Assembly (NCBI GenBank): GCA_028284065.1
Contig: JANQSJ010000011.1
Location: forward strand, 434,001-498,000
From: Parvularculaceae bacterium
GTDB taxonomy: Bacteria; Pseudomonadota; Alphaproteobacteria; Caulobacterales; Parvularculaceae
DNA: 64,000 bases
Direction: 5' to 3'
Position 1 is the first letter of the stretch. Each line of letters opens with the position of its first letter. Below the pieces are notes generated by a model. That model was not told where the DNA came from, searched no databases, and saw only the letters and a program-made list of their open reading frames with translations. A program made the position numbers and the translations under genes. Positions 10,252 to 20,051 of the stretch are shown in pieces.

Positions 10252-12630
10252 TCAGTCTCTCGCCTTCAACGCGGACGCCATGTCGAGCTTGTCGACGTCC
10301 TTCTGGATAAGGAACGACGCCACGAGCGCGGCGAATACGACGGTGCAGCCGGCGACGCCAAGCCCGGCGGGATCGTAGACAGTCGGCACCTGGTATAGCT
10401 CCGTACTAAGAGCGGTGGAGATATAGGTCCATAGGAGGACGCCGATGACCGCCCCGATCGGCAACGCCGCAATCGCCAGCGTGACAATTTCTCCGGTCAC
10501 GACATAGCCGGCCTCAGCCTTGGTGAACCCGAGAATCCGGAGGCTCGCAAGATCATGGCGACGCTCCGCAAACGTAATCCGCGCGCCGTTGTAGACAACG
10601 CCGACGGCGATCACGGTCGCGAAAAAAGTCATTATCACCCTAAAAACGCCGGGCCCTTCCGACAGCATCTGCTCAAAATTCGTCAGCACTTCCTCGCGTA
10701 CGGAAATGGCCGCCAGTTGCGGTATCTCCTTCGTCCTGCGCTGAAGCGCCGCGCGGGCGTCGGGCGCGACGCTGAGATATGCGCCGGAGACCCTGCCCGG
10801 CTCCATCAGCCTGGCGTTCAGGTCTTCAATCGACATATAGGCCGGCGTGCCGATCATCACGTCGATCAGTCCGACAATCTCTATAGAAATTGTCGGCCGG
10901 CGCCCCTCACGGAACCTCACCTCAATCTCGTCGCCGACATCGGCGGACAAGAGCTGCGCCAATGGGGCCGACAGGAGGAGCCCGCTCTCGGGAACCGGCG
11001 CGGGGCGGAGCTCGTCGTCCAGGACGCGGTTCAGGGTCGGCGCGCTCGTAACGCCCGTTATCGAGCCGAGATGCTCCTTGCCGCCATTGACGAAAATGAC
11101 GGCGGCGTCGCGAAACGGCTCCACATGGGTGACGCCGTCCAGTTTCGATAACTCCAGCGCCGCGGCTTCGTCGATCGCTTCGGTGAAGCGAACCGTCATG
11201 TCGCTTCGGTCAATCACTCGAAACGACGCATGGAGAATATGATTTATGGCGGCGTGATTGAACTGCATCATCACGGACAGCCCCATTGCGGCCGCGATGC
11301 CAAACACCAGCGCCAGGGAGCGGAACGGTCGGCGGGCAATCCGTCGAAGGATCATGCGGGTAGGACGGTCGAGGGGAAGTGAGAAGCCCTTGGTCGCGCC
11401 CTTCGCGTTTCTAAAGAACTCCGGCGCCGGCGGGCGCATCGCCTCCGCAGGCAGCAGCGCGACCGCCGCGCGCACCGCCGTAATCGCGCCGAACCCGGCG
11501 CCAAGGACGCTGAGCCCCGCAGCATAGATGATGGTGCGTAGATCCGTCTCAAAGAGCAGGAATGGAAAGCGGTAGTACTCCTGATAGATGCCCGTCATGA
11601 CCCGACCGAGATATAGTCCGCCAAGCCATCCGATGGCTGCGCCCACGATGGCGATGAAAAGCGCGAACTTCGCATAGTGCGCGCCAATCTCGCCGCCCGT
11701 ATAGCCGAATGACTTCAGCAGGCCGATCTGCTCGCGCTCGGTCTGAACCATCCTCGAAATGACGACATTCAACAGGAATATCGTCACCGACATGAAGATC
11801 GGCGTCATGATGAACGCCATTGCAGTGAGCTGGCGCAGCTCTTCGGAAAGAAACCGATTAGAGACCTGATCGCCATTGTCATAGGCGCCGCGGCCGCCAT
11901 AGGGCGCAAGGATTCGGTCGATCTCGGGGATCACTCTTGCCGCATCAACGCCCCTGGCAAGGCGAAAGACCGCTTCGTTAAAAGCCCCGTCGAGATTGAA
12001 CGCCGGCGCAAGCGTGTCATAGGACGCCCAGATAACGGCGAAGCGATCATCGTCGACAGCGAGCGCGCCGGGCGCAATAGCGTAGACATATTCCGGCGAC
12101 AGAGCGACGCCGGCGATGCGGAACACCCGGCGCGCGCCATAGACAGTCACCGGCAGGGAATCGCCGGGTTCCAGCCCGTGGGCGTCCGCAAACGCTTCAA
12201 GCAACAGGATCTCGTCGCCGCGCACAGGGTCGGGCGCGCGGCCGCGGACAATGTGGACATCGTTTAACGGCGCCGTCGCGTCGGCGGACCGTGAGACGAA
12301 CTGAGCTGTGATCGGCGCGTCAACGCCTTCGATGTCGACAAGCCCTCCGCCGACGACCCGCCCCTCGACGGCGCTCACGCCCTCAATCGACCGCAGCTCC
12401 TCAAGCGCCAGTTCCGGCGCGCGGGTCGCCGCTGCGAAGATGTCGGCGAAACGGTAGCGATCGTAGTAGGCGGTCATGGTCTCGGTGAGCGAGGCGATCA
12501 TGCCGAGGCTCATAACCAAGAGCGCAATGCCCGACGCCTGCACGAGCGAAATGGCCAACGCCTGGCCCTTGATGCGCCAGATGTCCCTGATGAGTTTGAG
12601 GTCGAGAGCTTTCATCCGCATGCCAATCAC
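10252..12630 (-). CDS. FtsX-family ABC transporter permease (two FtsX modules)
   Basis: 792 residues starting at GTG 12630, whose GTGA overlaps the stop of the ATPase gene, implying coupled translation. There is an N-terminal membrane segment, a large periplasmic domain, then a first FtsX membrane block (FIMTPIFMSVTIFLLNVVIS; ~275-400). A second N-terminal segment and periplasmic domain follow, ending in a second block (VIMTFFATVIAVGVVYNGAR; ~660-790). This duplicated architecture is the DevC/LolC-like arrangement of exporters that move lipids, lipoproteins or small molecules from the periplasmic face rather than through the membrane. ATG codons at 12621 and 12615 are alternative starts. Confidence 0.87.
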   Translation of the reverse strand: MIGMRMKALDLKLIRDIWRIKGQALAISLVQASGIALLVMSLGMIASLTETMTAYYDRYRFADIFAAATRAPELALEELRSIEGVSAVEGRVVGGGLVDIEGVDAPITAQFVSRSADATAPLNDVHIVRGRAPDPVRGDEILLLEAFADAHGLEPGDSLPVTVYGARRVFRIAGVALSPEYVYAIAPGALAVDDDRFAVIWASYDTLAPAFNLDGAFNEAVFRLARGVDAARVIPEIDRILAPYGGRGAYDNGDQVSNRFLSEELRQLTAMAFIMTPIFMSVTIFLLNVVISRMVQTEREQIGLLKSFGYTGGEIGAHYAKFALFIAIVGAAIGWLGGLYLGRVMTGIYQEYYRFPFLLFETDLRTIIYAAGLSVLGAGFGAITAVRAAVALLPAEAMRPPAPEFFRNAKGATKGFSLPLDRPTRMILRRIARRPFRSLALVFGIAAAMGLSVMMQFNHAAINHILHASFRVIDRSDMTVRFTEAIDEAAALELSKLDGVTHVEPFRDAAVIFVNGGKEHLGSITGVTSAPTLNRVLDDELRPAPVPESGLLLSAPLAQLLSADVGDEIEVRFREGRRPTISIEIVGLIDVMIGTPAYMSIEDLNARLMEPGRVSGAYLSVAPDARAALQRRTKEIPQLAAISVREEVLTNFEQMLSEGPGVFRVIMTFFATVIAVGVVYNGARITFAERRHDLASLRILGFTKAEAGYVVTGEIVTLAIAALPIGAVIGVLLWTYISTALSTELYQVPTVYDPAGLGVAGCTVVFAALVASFLIQKDVDKLDMASALKARD

Positions 12631-13397
12631 CAGTGAATATCCGCCGGGTCAGCCTTGGACTCGTTGGTCACGACCTCGCGGATCCTGCCGTCGCTGAAGT
12701 GCATGACGCGGTCGGCCATCGCCGCCGTCGCCGCTGCGTGGGTGACGATCAGGATTGTGGTTGAAAGGCGCTCGTTGAGGTCCTTCAAGACACGCAGCAC
12801 TTCGATGCCTGTCTTGCTGTCGAGGGCGCCGGTCGGTTCGTCGCAGAACAGGACGTCAGGGTTCTTTGCGATCGCCCTTGCGATCGCCACGCGCTGCTGC
12901 TCGCCGCCCGACAGTTCGGAAGGAAAGTGGTTCACCCGCTCTGCTAAGCCCACAAGCGACAGGGCCTCAACCGCGTCCATAGGATCGGCGGCGATCTCGC
13001 CTACAAGGTCGACATTCTCTCGCGCGCTGAGGCTCGGCATCAAATTGTAGAACTGGAAGATAAAGCCCACATGGCGACGGCGGTATGCGGTAAGGGTGCG
13101 GTCCGACATCGCCGTCAGCTCCGCCGATTCATAAAAGGCGACGCCGGCCGAAGCGCGGTCGATCCCGCCAAGAATGTTGAGGAGCGTGGACTTGCCGCTG
13201 CCAGAAGGGCCGAGGAGCACGATCAGCTCGCCCCTCCCTACTTCGAGGTCGACGCCCCGCAGCGCATGGACCGCCGCCGCCCCATCGCCATAGACCTTTG
13301 TCAGGCCGGAGGCGCGAAAAGCGAAACCGTCGGGGTCCTGCGAGTGAGCTGCTTGCCGCCGTTCAGCGAAGCGATCCAGTAACGCGCCAGGAAACAT
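12627..13397 (-). CDS. ABC transporter ATP-binding protein (LolD/MacB-type)
   Basis: 256 residues from ATG 13397 (GGTGG six bases upstream; ATG 13409 or TTG 13421 in frame are alternatives). All ATPase motifs are intact: Walker A GPSGSGKST, signature LSGGEQQRVAIARAIAKNP, Walker B VLFCDEPTGALDS, and switch His in ILIVTHAAAT. The FIFQFYNLMPSLSARENV Q-loop region is typical of the LolD/MacB/FtsE group that partners FtsX-type permeases. It is the first gene of the three-gene export cassette and drives the mechanical cycle of the permease encoded next. Confidence 0.92.
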   Translation of the reverse strand: MFPGALLDRFAERRQAAHSQDPDGFAFRASGLTKVYGDGAAAVHALRGVDLEVGRGELIVLLGPSGSGKSTLLNILGGIDRASAGVAFYESAELTAMSDRTLTAYRRRHVGFIFQFYNLMPSLSARENVDLVGEIAADPMDAVEALSLVGLAERVNHFPSELSGGEQQRVAIARAIAKNPDVLFCDEPTGALDSKTGIEVLRVLKDLNERLSTTILIVTHAAATAAMADRVMHFSDGRIREVVTNESKADPADIHW

Positions 13398-13633
13398 CAA
13401 AACCACCATCGCGTACCGCAATGCTTTAAGAGCTAAAGCGTCCCGTTCGCAAGTGATTGATGCAAGTTAAACGCTAGGGTCAATTGGATTATTCCGAACC
13501 TCCCCAGCGAACGGATCGAAATGGGCGCGCGGCGTGCGCGAACGCGCCATCGGGTTTCCCAATCACAGCGAAGCGTATATCGATCACCTGCCGACGCGCC
13601 TATCCGCGGCCGGATTGCGAGGAGGAGCAGCCC

Positions 13634-14536
<903 letters not shown>

Positions 14537-14550
14537 CGCGCCCTCGTCGG

Positions 14551-15123
14551 TCAATCGTTTCGAGACACGCGGGCGTGCGGCTCGGCCATGCATACGCTTA
14601 TCGCGTCGAGCAGGTCGCTTTCCGAAATCGGCTTCGACACGTACAGATTGGCGCCTGCAGCCTTGTATTCCTCAAGCTGATGGGTCATCGCATTCGCGGT
14701 CAGCGCCACGATGGGCGTCGGCGCGCCTCCGCGCCTCGCCTCAATCGCGCGGATCTCGCGCATCGCGGCGACTCCGTCCATGACGGGCATCTGGATATCC
14801 ATCAGTATCAGGTCGAAATCGCTGGCGCGCCAGGCCTCTATCGCTTCGCGCCCGTTCTTGACGAACGATAGTTCGTATTCATAATATTCAAGCATCGACT
14901 TCAGAACGAACTGGTTCAGCTCGCTGTCCTCCGCCGCTAGTATCCGTAGACGGGATTGACCGGCCGGAGGCATTTCGTTCGGCCGACGCGCCGCCTCTTC
15001 GACCTTGGCCTCCTTTTCGTCGTCACCGCCGGATTGCAGGCTGAGCTTCGCGTCAGGGGAGTTTTCCGTAGGTTTCGCCATCCATTCGTTCCAACTCGTC
15101 TGCCCCCTGATAGACCTCGGCAT
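14551..15123 (-). CDS. Stand-alone receiver-domain response regulator
   Basis: 190 residues from ATG 15123 (ATG 15081, preceded by GGAACGA, would give 176). A low-complexity, charged N-terminus (~1-55) precedes one CheY-like receiver domain. The acidic pocket (AAEDSELNQ), phosphoacceptor Asp in LILMDIQMPVMDG, switch Thr in ALTANAM and Lys in YVSKPIS are all present. There is no output domain. The sequence most resembles the C-terminal receiver of hybrid histidine kinases, so it may act as a phosphate sink or protein-interaction module. It lies divergent to a NarL-type regulator, with a histidine kinase two genes on. Confidence 0.85.
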   Translation of the reverse strand: MPRSIRGQTSWNEWMAKPTENSPDAKLSLQSGGDDEKEAKVEEAARRPNEMPPAGQSRLRILAAEDSELNQFVLKSMLEYYEYELSFVKNGREAIEAWRASDFDLILMDIQMPVMDGVAAMREIRAIEARRGGAPTPIVALTANAMTHQLEEYKAAGANLYVSKPISESDLLDAISVCMAEPHARVSRND

Positions 15124-15382
15124 GCGGCAGCGCGCTTCCTCTCTTCACGTTCGCTTCATTAAGGGCCGCCTCTCCTGCGCCGCTTATTTCCAACGCTTCA
15201 TCTTAACACATCGCTTGCCGGGCATCGCGTCAGGACAAGACTGCGCGCCAGAACGGTTGCCGCCAGAAACGACGTTAACGGCTTCTTACCGATTACGAGT
15301 TTACGGTATTGAAGGCCCTACATGGCGCCCGAATGATGTGGACGTGAATTGACGCCTTCTGAGTCGAATGTGACCTGAGATC

Positions 15383-16231
15383 ATGACCAGTCAGACCGAT
15401 AACCGTCCGCGACCGACGCCGCCAGCCGACGGAGCGGACCGCCAATTCGTCGCGAGGGAACTTGGCGCAGGGGAGATCTGCTCAGGGAAGAGCGAACCCC
15501 AAGCGAACGGAGACACGAATCGCTTGGAGACCGAGGACCCGGACCTGGCACCGCGGCAGGTCAAAGCGCAGCTTAAAGCGCTTATCGCAGATGACCATTG
15601 GGTCGTCCGCGCCTCTATCGTCTCACTGCTCGGCACGGTCTATGACGTCACGCCCTACGAAGCATCGAATGCGGACGAAACCGTCGCCATTTGCCGGGAT
15701 GCTGACAAATTAGACCTCATCGTGGTCGACCTTCGCATGCCAGGTCAGCCGACACAGTCATTGTTGCGCGACCTATCGGAGCTTTCGCCGGGCGCGCCGG
15801 TGATCGTGCTTTCCATCAGTGAAGATCGCTCGGACGTCCTGCTCGCCCTGCAACACGGCGCGGCAGGCTACATTCCGAAGACGGCGGAGCCTGCAGCCAT
15901 TCTTGACGCGGTTGCGCGGGTCCTTCGCGGCGAAGCGGCTATCCCCCAGGACCTGCTTTTCAAGAAGGCCACGCCGCAGACGGCAATGGCTGACGACGCA
16001 GATCTGGGCAAGGTCTTCGCCGCAGTGGAAATGTTCACGCCGCGCCAGCGGGAAATCTTCGGCCTCCTCGCATCGGGTCTATCGAACAAGGAAATGGCGA
16101 CCCAGCTTGGCCTTTCGGTCAATACGATACGGGCGCATCTTCAGGCGATCAGCGCAAGACTCCCCGGCAAGGGGCGCTCCAAGATATCGTCGTTCGCGTC
16201 GCGGTGGCGCGAACGCGCGCATTCGGATTAA
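15383..16231 (+). CDS. NarL/FixJ-type response regulator (REC + LuxR HTH)
   Basis: 282 residues from ATG 15383. An unusual ~65-residue polar N-terminal extension precedes the receiver domain (~66-190), which keeps the acidic pair (LIADDHWVVR), the phosphoacceptor Asp in LIVVDLRMPGQ and the Lys in YIPKTAE. The C-terminal LuxR-type helix-turn-helix (~215-275) reads FTPRQREIFGLLASGLSNKE then LGLSVNTIRAHL, the classical DNA-recognition region. It converges on the histidine kinase gene at 16316. A kinase-regulator pair is likely, but the target genes are not visible. Confidence 0.9.
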   Translation: MTSQTDNRPRPTPPADGADRQFVARELGAGEICSGKSEPQANGDTNRLETEDPDLAPRQVKAQLKALIADDHWVVRASIVSLLGTVYDVTPYEASNADETVAICRDADKLDLIVVDLRMPGQPTQSLLRDLSELSPGAPVIVLSISEDRSDVLLALQHGAAGYIPKTAEPAAILDAVARVLRGEAAIPQDLLFKKATPQTAMADDADLGKVFAAVEMFTPRQREIFGLLASGLSNKEMATQLGLSVNTIRAHLQAISARLPGKGRSKISSFASRWRERAHSD

Positions 16232-16315
16232 TCAGTCTACTCACAAAGCTGTACCGAACGGCCGACGAACGCGGATAGACTCTCGCGTCGGCGATCGCCA
16301 AAGAGACAAATCTCA

Positions 16316-17020
16316 TCAACTAACCGAGCGTGGCAGGCGCAGATGAAAGCAGGCGCCGTTCGCCTCATCCCTTGGCGAAAGGCCAAGTTCGGCGCCCATG
16401 AGGGCGGCCGCTTTCTGCGCATAGGCGAGCCCAAGCCCGAGCCGCCTGTCCCGGCGCGCAGCGCCGAGGTTGGCCGCAAAGAACGGTTGAAAAAGGTATG
16501 GCTGCGCCCCCTCCTCTATTCCCACGCCATCGTCGGTCACACGGATAATCACGCGGTCATCAAGTTCTTCGGTTTCGAGGCGGATTGATCCCGCTGGCGT
16601 GAAGTCGATAGCGTTCTCAAGCGCTGCGCCGATAATCCTCGCAGTGAGTTTCGCGTCCGCCGCGGCCAGCAGCGCAGGCGACGACGGCTGCGCGGAAAAG
16701 GTCAGTCCAAGGTCGGCGGCGCGTCGCCGGGCGTCAGCAACCCGTTCGCCAATCGCCGCGTCAATCTCCATCGTCGAGATGTCGGGGAGGACGACGCCAT
16801 TCGCGATTTCCTCATATTCGCAGATCCTGGTTATTGACGTGTCCAGTTCATCGACGGCTTCGCGCATGGCCCTGCGCAGGCGCGGGTCGTCCATGGCCGC
16901 GGCGTTTTCGCCGAAACGGTGGATCAGCATTTTCAACGCAGCGGCAGGCTGCAGCAAATCGTGCCTTAGTCGCGACGCGACTTCGGCCCGAAACTCTTTC
17001 GACGGATGGTCAAGCGACAC
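16316..17020 (-). CDS. Small soluble histidine kinase
   Basis: 234 residues with no membrane segment or sensor domain. The dimerisation/phosphoacceptor helix is near the N-terminus (RLRHDLLQPAAALKML, probable phospho-His at about residue 19). The HATPase_c domain (~110-230) shows the N-box (ALENAIDFTP), G1 (VTDDGVGIEEG), F-box (LFQPFF) and G2 (RRLGLGLAYAQKAAALM). As it lacks a sensor it probably receives input through a partner protein. The convergent NarL-type regulator and the stand-alone receiver are the obvious candidate partners. Confidence 0.85.
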   Translation of the reverse strand: MSLDHPSKEFRAEVASRLRHDLLQPAAALKMLIHRFGENAAAMDDPRLRRAMREAVDELDTSITRICEYEEIANGVVLPDISTMEIDAAIGERVADARRRAADLGLTFSAQPSSPALLAAADAKLTARIIGAALENAIDFTPAGSIRLETEELDDRVIIRVTDDGVGIEEGAQPYLFQPFFAANLGAARRDRRLGLGLAYAQKAAALMGAELGLSPRDEANGACFHLRLPRSVS

Positions 17021-17171
17021 GAGCTTCTCCAGTAGCCGCCGTCGGCGTCGGCGACGACGCGAGTTGCGCCAATCTAACGCGGCGCGCTCGTCTAGATTTC
17101 CAAACTAACCTGCTTTCAGTCGAAGTCGATCCCGGCGCGCCTTGAGACGAAACGCGCACGTTCAAGCAACC

Positions 17172-17203
17172 AAGAAAAAGCGCCGACGGATACCATCGGC
17201 GCT
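17172..17203 (-). terminator. Rho-independent terminator of the puf superoperon
   Basis: On the minus strand, AGCGCCGA pairs with TCGGCGCT around a 9-base loop and is followed immediately by TTTTCTT. It lies about 80 bases past the pufM stop. Confidence 0.85.
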
Positions 17204-17239
17204 GATCCGCGCGTGCGCGAAGATAAGTCCGCCCGCGAT

Positions 17240-17268
17240 TAGCCGCCATCTCGCGAAGATGGCGGCTA
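17240..17268 (-). terminator. Strong hairpin just after pufM
   Basis: TAGCCGCCATCT and AGATGGCGGCTA form a perfect 12-bp stem with a 5-base loop, 14 bases after the pufM stop. There is no T-run, so it is more likely a 3'-end stabilising structure acting with the true terminator downstream. Confidence 0.7.
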
Positions 17269-17282
17269 GCGGCTCGCAGAAC

Positions 17283-18206
17283 CTAATAGGGTCGAGCAAA
17301 GCCGTTGGCGATGCCCCACTCGTACCAGTTGTCGACCACGGTCCCGGTCAGCAGAATGCCAATGCCGCCGGTGATCGGGCACAGGATTGCGAACCACCAG
17401 GCCCAGCGATGAATGGACTCCATCGTCGCATTGAAGCCCATCGTCCACCTCCAGAACAGCGCCGCCCTCTCCGACGCCGTGCCGCGATCATAGATCTGTT
17501 CGATCTCCCGCTCCCCGCCATAGCGCGCGACGGCGAGGATGGTCGCGCCATGCATCGCAAACAGGAGCGTCGATCCGTAGAGGAACGTAATCGAGAGCAT
17601 GTGGAACGGATTGTAGAAGAGGTTGCCGTAGATCAACGAAAAGTTGTTGGTCCAATCAAGGTGCGGGAAGATGCCGAACGGCACCGATTCCGCCCAGCTG
17701 CCCATGGCCAGCGGCCTGATAAAGCCGCAAACCAGATACAGCCATATCGCCGCCGCAAACGCCCAGCAAATATGGGTGCCCATGCCAAGCTGCATCGCCC
17801 GGCGGTAGGATCTTATCCACCAAAGGATGATCGAGGTCGTCAAGAAGAAGCCGGCGATGATGAACCACCCGCCTTCCTGCAAAGGAACGAAGGGGCTGAA
17901 TCCATATTCCGGACCCGGCGGATCAAGCGACAGCCACGGCAGCAGACCGACGAATTTGATCGGATTCCAATCAACGCTCGCCAGCATGTTCATGCCGATG
18001 ATGATCACGGCCCCGGTCCCGAAGACGAGGGAGGCGAGCCCCGTGTAACCAAGATAAATCGGCCCAATCTGCGCGTCGCCAAGCTTGCCCAGAAGGCCGC
18101 TTTCGCCCGTGATGTAGTCGCGTTCATCGCCTTCCGGCAACGCGACGCCGTAATCAACGTGTCCGCGCACCTGGACCTGCGTTAGGAGGCTTTGATAGTC
18201 AGCCAT
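17283..18206 (-). CDS. pufM: Photosynthetic reaction centre subunit M
   Basis: 307 residues, five transmembrane helices. With PufL it binds the special-pair bacteriochlorophylls, bacteriopheophytins, quinones and the non-haem iron in the inner membrane. Typical M-subunit stretches are visible: [20 protein letters not shown] at the N-terminus, the fourth-helix region [21 protein letters not shown] with ligand histidines, [20 protein letters not shown] with the quinone/iron side, and [10 protein letters not shown]. It starts 2 bases after pufL and is the last gene of the operon: no pufC or pufX follows before the terminator. Electron donation to the reaction centre would therefore rely on a soluble or separately encoded cytochrome. 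Confidence 0.98.
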   Translation of the reverse strand: MADYQSLLTQVQVRGHVDYGVALPEGDERDYITGESGLLGKLGDAQIGPIYLGYTGLASLVFGTGAVIIIGMNMLASVDWNPIKFVGLLPWLSLDPPGPEYGFSPFVPLQEGGWFIIAGFFLTTSIILWWIRSYRRAMQLGMGTHICWAFAAAIWLYLVCGFIRPLAMGSWAESVPFGIFPHLDWTNNFSLIYGNLFYNPFHMLSITFLYGSTLLFAMHGATILAVARYGGEREIEQIYDRGTASERAALFWRWTMGFNATMESIHRWAWWFAILCPITGGIGILLTGTVVDNWYEWGIANGFARPY

Positions 18207-18208
18207 GA

Positions 18209-19045
18209 TTAAAACCTTCCATCACGCCACAGCGGCGCGTTTTTCCAGAAATCCCACCACTCGATCCACGATCCCTCATAGACCGGGCCGCTGATCACAA
18301 TGCACACCGCGCTCCAGAAGCCGGCGTTCAGTGCAAGGAACAAGCCGAGCCGGTGAATGCCCATCGTACCGACGGAGTAGCCGATGAAGTCGCGGAAATA
18401 GGCATTCTCGTGCTCAGGCGTCTTCACCACTTTCTCGCCGCCGGGATTCGTCGCCGACAGGACAAGGCCGCCGTGCAGCGCAAGCGCGAGCGTTGTCGTG
18501 AAGAAGAAGGTAATCGCGATCATGTGCGCGGGATTGTAGTGGAAGTTCCCATACGTATACCCAGTGTTATAGACCCAATCGAGATGGCTCATGATGCCGT
18601 AGGGAAACGCGTGCCCCCAGGCGCCCATCAGCACCGGCCGAATGACCTCTAGCGTGATGTAGGCGAATACCGCCGTGCCGAACGCCACCGGCACATGATA
18701 GGCCATGCCCAGCTTGCGGCAGATCTCAACCTCACGCAGCGCCCATGAAATAAACGCGCCGCATGCGCAGAATGTAATCACTTGCCAGAGACCGCCTTCC
18801 GCGATTGGCGCCATCGAGAGGCCGTAGCTCAGATCAGGCGGATTAATGCTGATGAGCCAAGGGTTCCATGTGTCGCCCATCGAAGCGCCGTAGAATATCA
18901 GCGCCGTCCCGGCCGCAGCGAAGAACGCCGCGGTAACGCCGAAGAATCCGACATAAAAAGGGCCGACCCAAAAGTCGAAAAGATCGCCGCCGATCAGCGT
19001 CCCGCCCCGAACTCTGTATTTTCGTTCAAAACTTAGCAACGCCAT
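18209..19045 (-). CDS. pufL: Photosynthetic reaction centre subunit L
   Basis: 278 residues from ATG 19045 (AAAGGTG upstream; an in-frame GTG at 19054 is less likely). Five-helix membrane protein that pairs with PufM. The N-terminus [20 protein letters not shown] is the family hallmark. The special-pair/accessory pigment region ([20 protein letters not shown], with its His residues) and the iron/quinone region ([20 protein letters not shown]) are conserved. It is separated from pufA by a 175-base segment rich in hairpins and from pufM by only 2 bases. Confidence 0.98.
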   Translation of the reverse strand: MALLSFERKYRVRGGTLIGGDLFDFWVGPFYVGFFGVTAAFFAAAGTALIFYGASMGDTWNPWLISINPPDLSYGLSMAPIAEGGLWQVITFCACGAFISWALREVEICRKLGMAYHVPVAFGTAVFAYITLEVIRPVLMGAWGHAFPYGIMSHLDWVYNTGYTYGNFHYNPAHMIAITFFFTTTLALALHGGLVLSATNPGGEKVVKTPEHENAYFRDFIGYSVGTMGIHRLGLFLALNAGFWSAVCIVISGPVYEGSWIEWWDFWKNAPLWRDGRF

Positions 19046-19155
19046 CGCTATCACCTTTCCAAAGCAATCGGCCGGCGGCCCGGTGGAATGCGGCGCTAAC
19101 TCCGATAACGGAGCATTGCGCCCTCTCGCGCGGGGGCCAGTGCGCTGTCTCTACT

Positions 19156-19231
19156 ATCGCCGCGTCGTCGCCGGCGGTCGCCAGCCACGGCGATCGCGGC
19201 GAACGACAGGCGCCCGCCGCGACCTGTCGTT
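19156..19231 (-). other. pufA-pufL intercistronic mRNA hairpins
   Basis: Two nested or tandem inverted repeats follow pufA: AACGACAGG/CCTGTCGTT (19202-19210 with 19223-19231, perfect 9-bp stem whose outer edge touches the pufA stop codon) and ATCGCCG/CGGCGAT (19156-19162 with 19188-19194). In Rhodobacter, hairpins at this place protect the pufBA message and set the excess of antenna over reaction centre. The same role is inferred here. Confidence 0.75.
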
Positions 19232-19415
19232 AGGTGAGCTTGTCCACGTCAACGAACTCAACCGCAGACGCCGATTCGGACGCCGAGGTGTCGAGCCAGT
19301 TGTAACGTGGCGAGCTCAGAAGGACGAAGTGGATCAGAATCGCGAGCGTAAACAGGAAGACAAACAACCCGATTACAGCGCGACGCGGATCAAAAAGGAG
19401 CCATAGTCTCCACAT
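19230..19415 (-). CDS. pufA: Light-harvesting complex 1 alpha polypeptide
   Basis: 61 residues with a strong AGGAGG ribosome binding site about 8 bases before the ATG. The sequence is a classic LH1 alpha chain: [20 protein letters not shown], a single membrane helix with the bacteriochlorophyll-ligand His in [11 protein letters not shown], then an RYNW motif and an acidic tail. It assembles with PufB into the ring around the reaction centre in the inner membrane. It lies 12 bases after pufB. Confidence 0.97.
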   Translation of the reverse strand: MWRLWLLFDPRRAVIGLFVFLFTLAILIHFVLLSSPRYNWLDTSASESASAVEFVDVDKLT

Positions 19416-19427
19416 AATCCCGTCCTC

Positions 19428-19658
19428 CTACGCCAAATTCGTCAGAATGGGTCCGAGGGACGCGAAGGCGCTCTCAAGCGAGCTGTAGCCTCCTTCACCC
19501 GGAATCCACGGACGCCACGCCCATACAAGGATGTGCGCGACAGTCGCAATCAAAACGAAAACGGCGAAGTTCCCAATAAATACTTTGTGGAACTCTTGCG
19601 CCTGCGCCGCCGTAAGACCCGAAAGGGTTTCCGGCGATGCAGGTCCGTCACTCGCCAT
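19428..19658 (-). CDS. pufB: Light-harvesting complex 1 beta polypeptide
   Basis: 76 residues from ATG 19658, preceded by AAAAAAGGAGG. An in-frame TTG six bases upstream overlaps the ribosome binding site spacing and is unlikely. A polar N-terminus (ETLSGLTAAQAQEFHKVF) leads into one membrane helix with the ligand His in TVAHILVWAWRPWIPG. The C-terminus extends about 20 residues past the usual WxPW end (GEGGYSSLESAFASLGPILT), longer than the ~48-residue Rhodobacter protein. Partner of PufA in the LH1 ring. Confidence 0.96.
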   Translation of the reverse strand: MASDGPASPETLSGLTAAQAQEFHKVFIGNFAVFVLIATVAHILVWAWRPWIPGEGGYSSLESAFASLGPILTNLA

Positions 19659-19721
19659 TGGCAATCCTCCTTTTTTGTTACCAATGCAGTTCGCCGCCGT
19701 TCACCCCGCGACACGGGTTCT

Positions 19722-19746
19722 CCCGGGAGGAAATGCGCCTCCGGGG
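19722..19746 (-). other. pufQ-pufB intercistronic hairpin
   Basis: CCC-G-GGAGG pairs with CCTCC-G-GGG around a 7-base loop, a stable stem with one G-G mismatch. It lies in the ~100-base gap between pufQ and pufB and may mark the processed 5' end of the pufBA mRNA (inference). Confidence 0.55.
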
Positions 19747-19760
19747 CGACCTTCGACCAT

Positions 19761-20006
19761 TCAGCGTCCCATAAACGCCCAGGGCACGGCGCGACGCGTC
19801 AGCTCCATCGCCTCAGCCCAAGCGTTCAAGCGCCCCGTTGCGCGGCGACGGGCGCGACGGACGCCGAACATCCGTCCAAAGAGCACCGCGACCAGCGACA
19901 GCGGAAAGAGTATCGCCATGTAGAGCCGATACTCCGCGCGATCCTTAGGCGCGACGCGCGCCGCTGACTTTGTCGAAGGGGTTATCTCGATCGCATGCAC
20001 AACCAT
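19761..20006 (-). CDS. pufQ: PufQ, bacteriochlorophyll synthesis accessory protein
   Basis: 81 residues with GGAGG 6 bases before the ATG. The sequence shows one membrane helix (YRLYMAILFPLSLVAVLFGR) after the AEYR element that typifies PufQ, then a very basic stretch (RRARRRATGR). PufQ is needed for normal bacteriochlorophyll formation in Rhodobacter and is thought to act as a pigment carrier or to aid complex assembly; the exact mechanism is unsettled. Its place between bchZ and pufB is canonical. Confidence 0.88.
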   Translation of the reverse strand: MVVHAIEITPSTKSAARVAPKDRAEYRLYMAILFPLSLVAVLFGRMFGVRRARRRATGRLNAWAEAMELTRRAVPWAFMGR

Positions 20007-20051
20007 CGCATACCTCCTCTCTTGCAGGACGACGCGTCACCGCGTCGCCCG

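Noticed and set aside
17142-18185. Long plus-strand open frame opposite pufM (347 residues)
   Set aside because: It is Arg/Pro/Ala-rich, matches no fold, and pufM on the other strand is unmistakable; long antisense frames are expected at this GC content.
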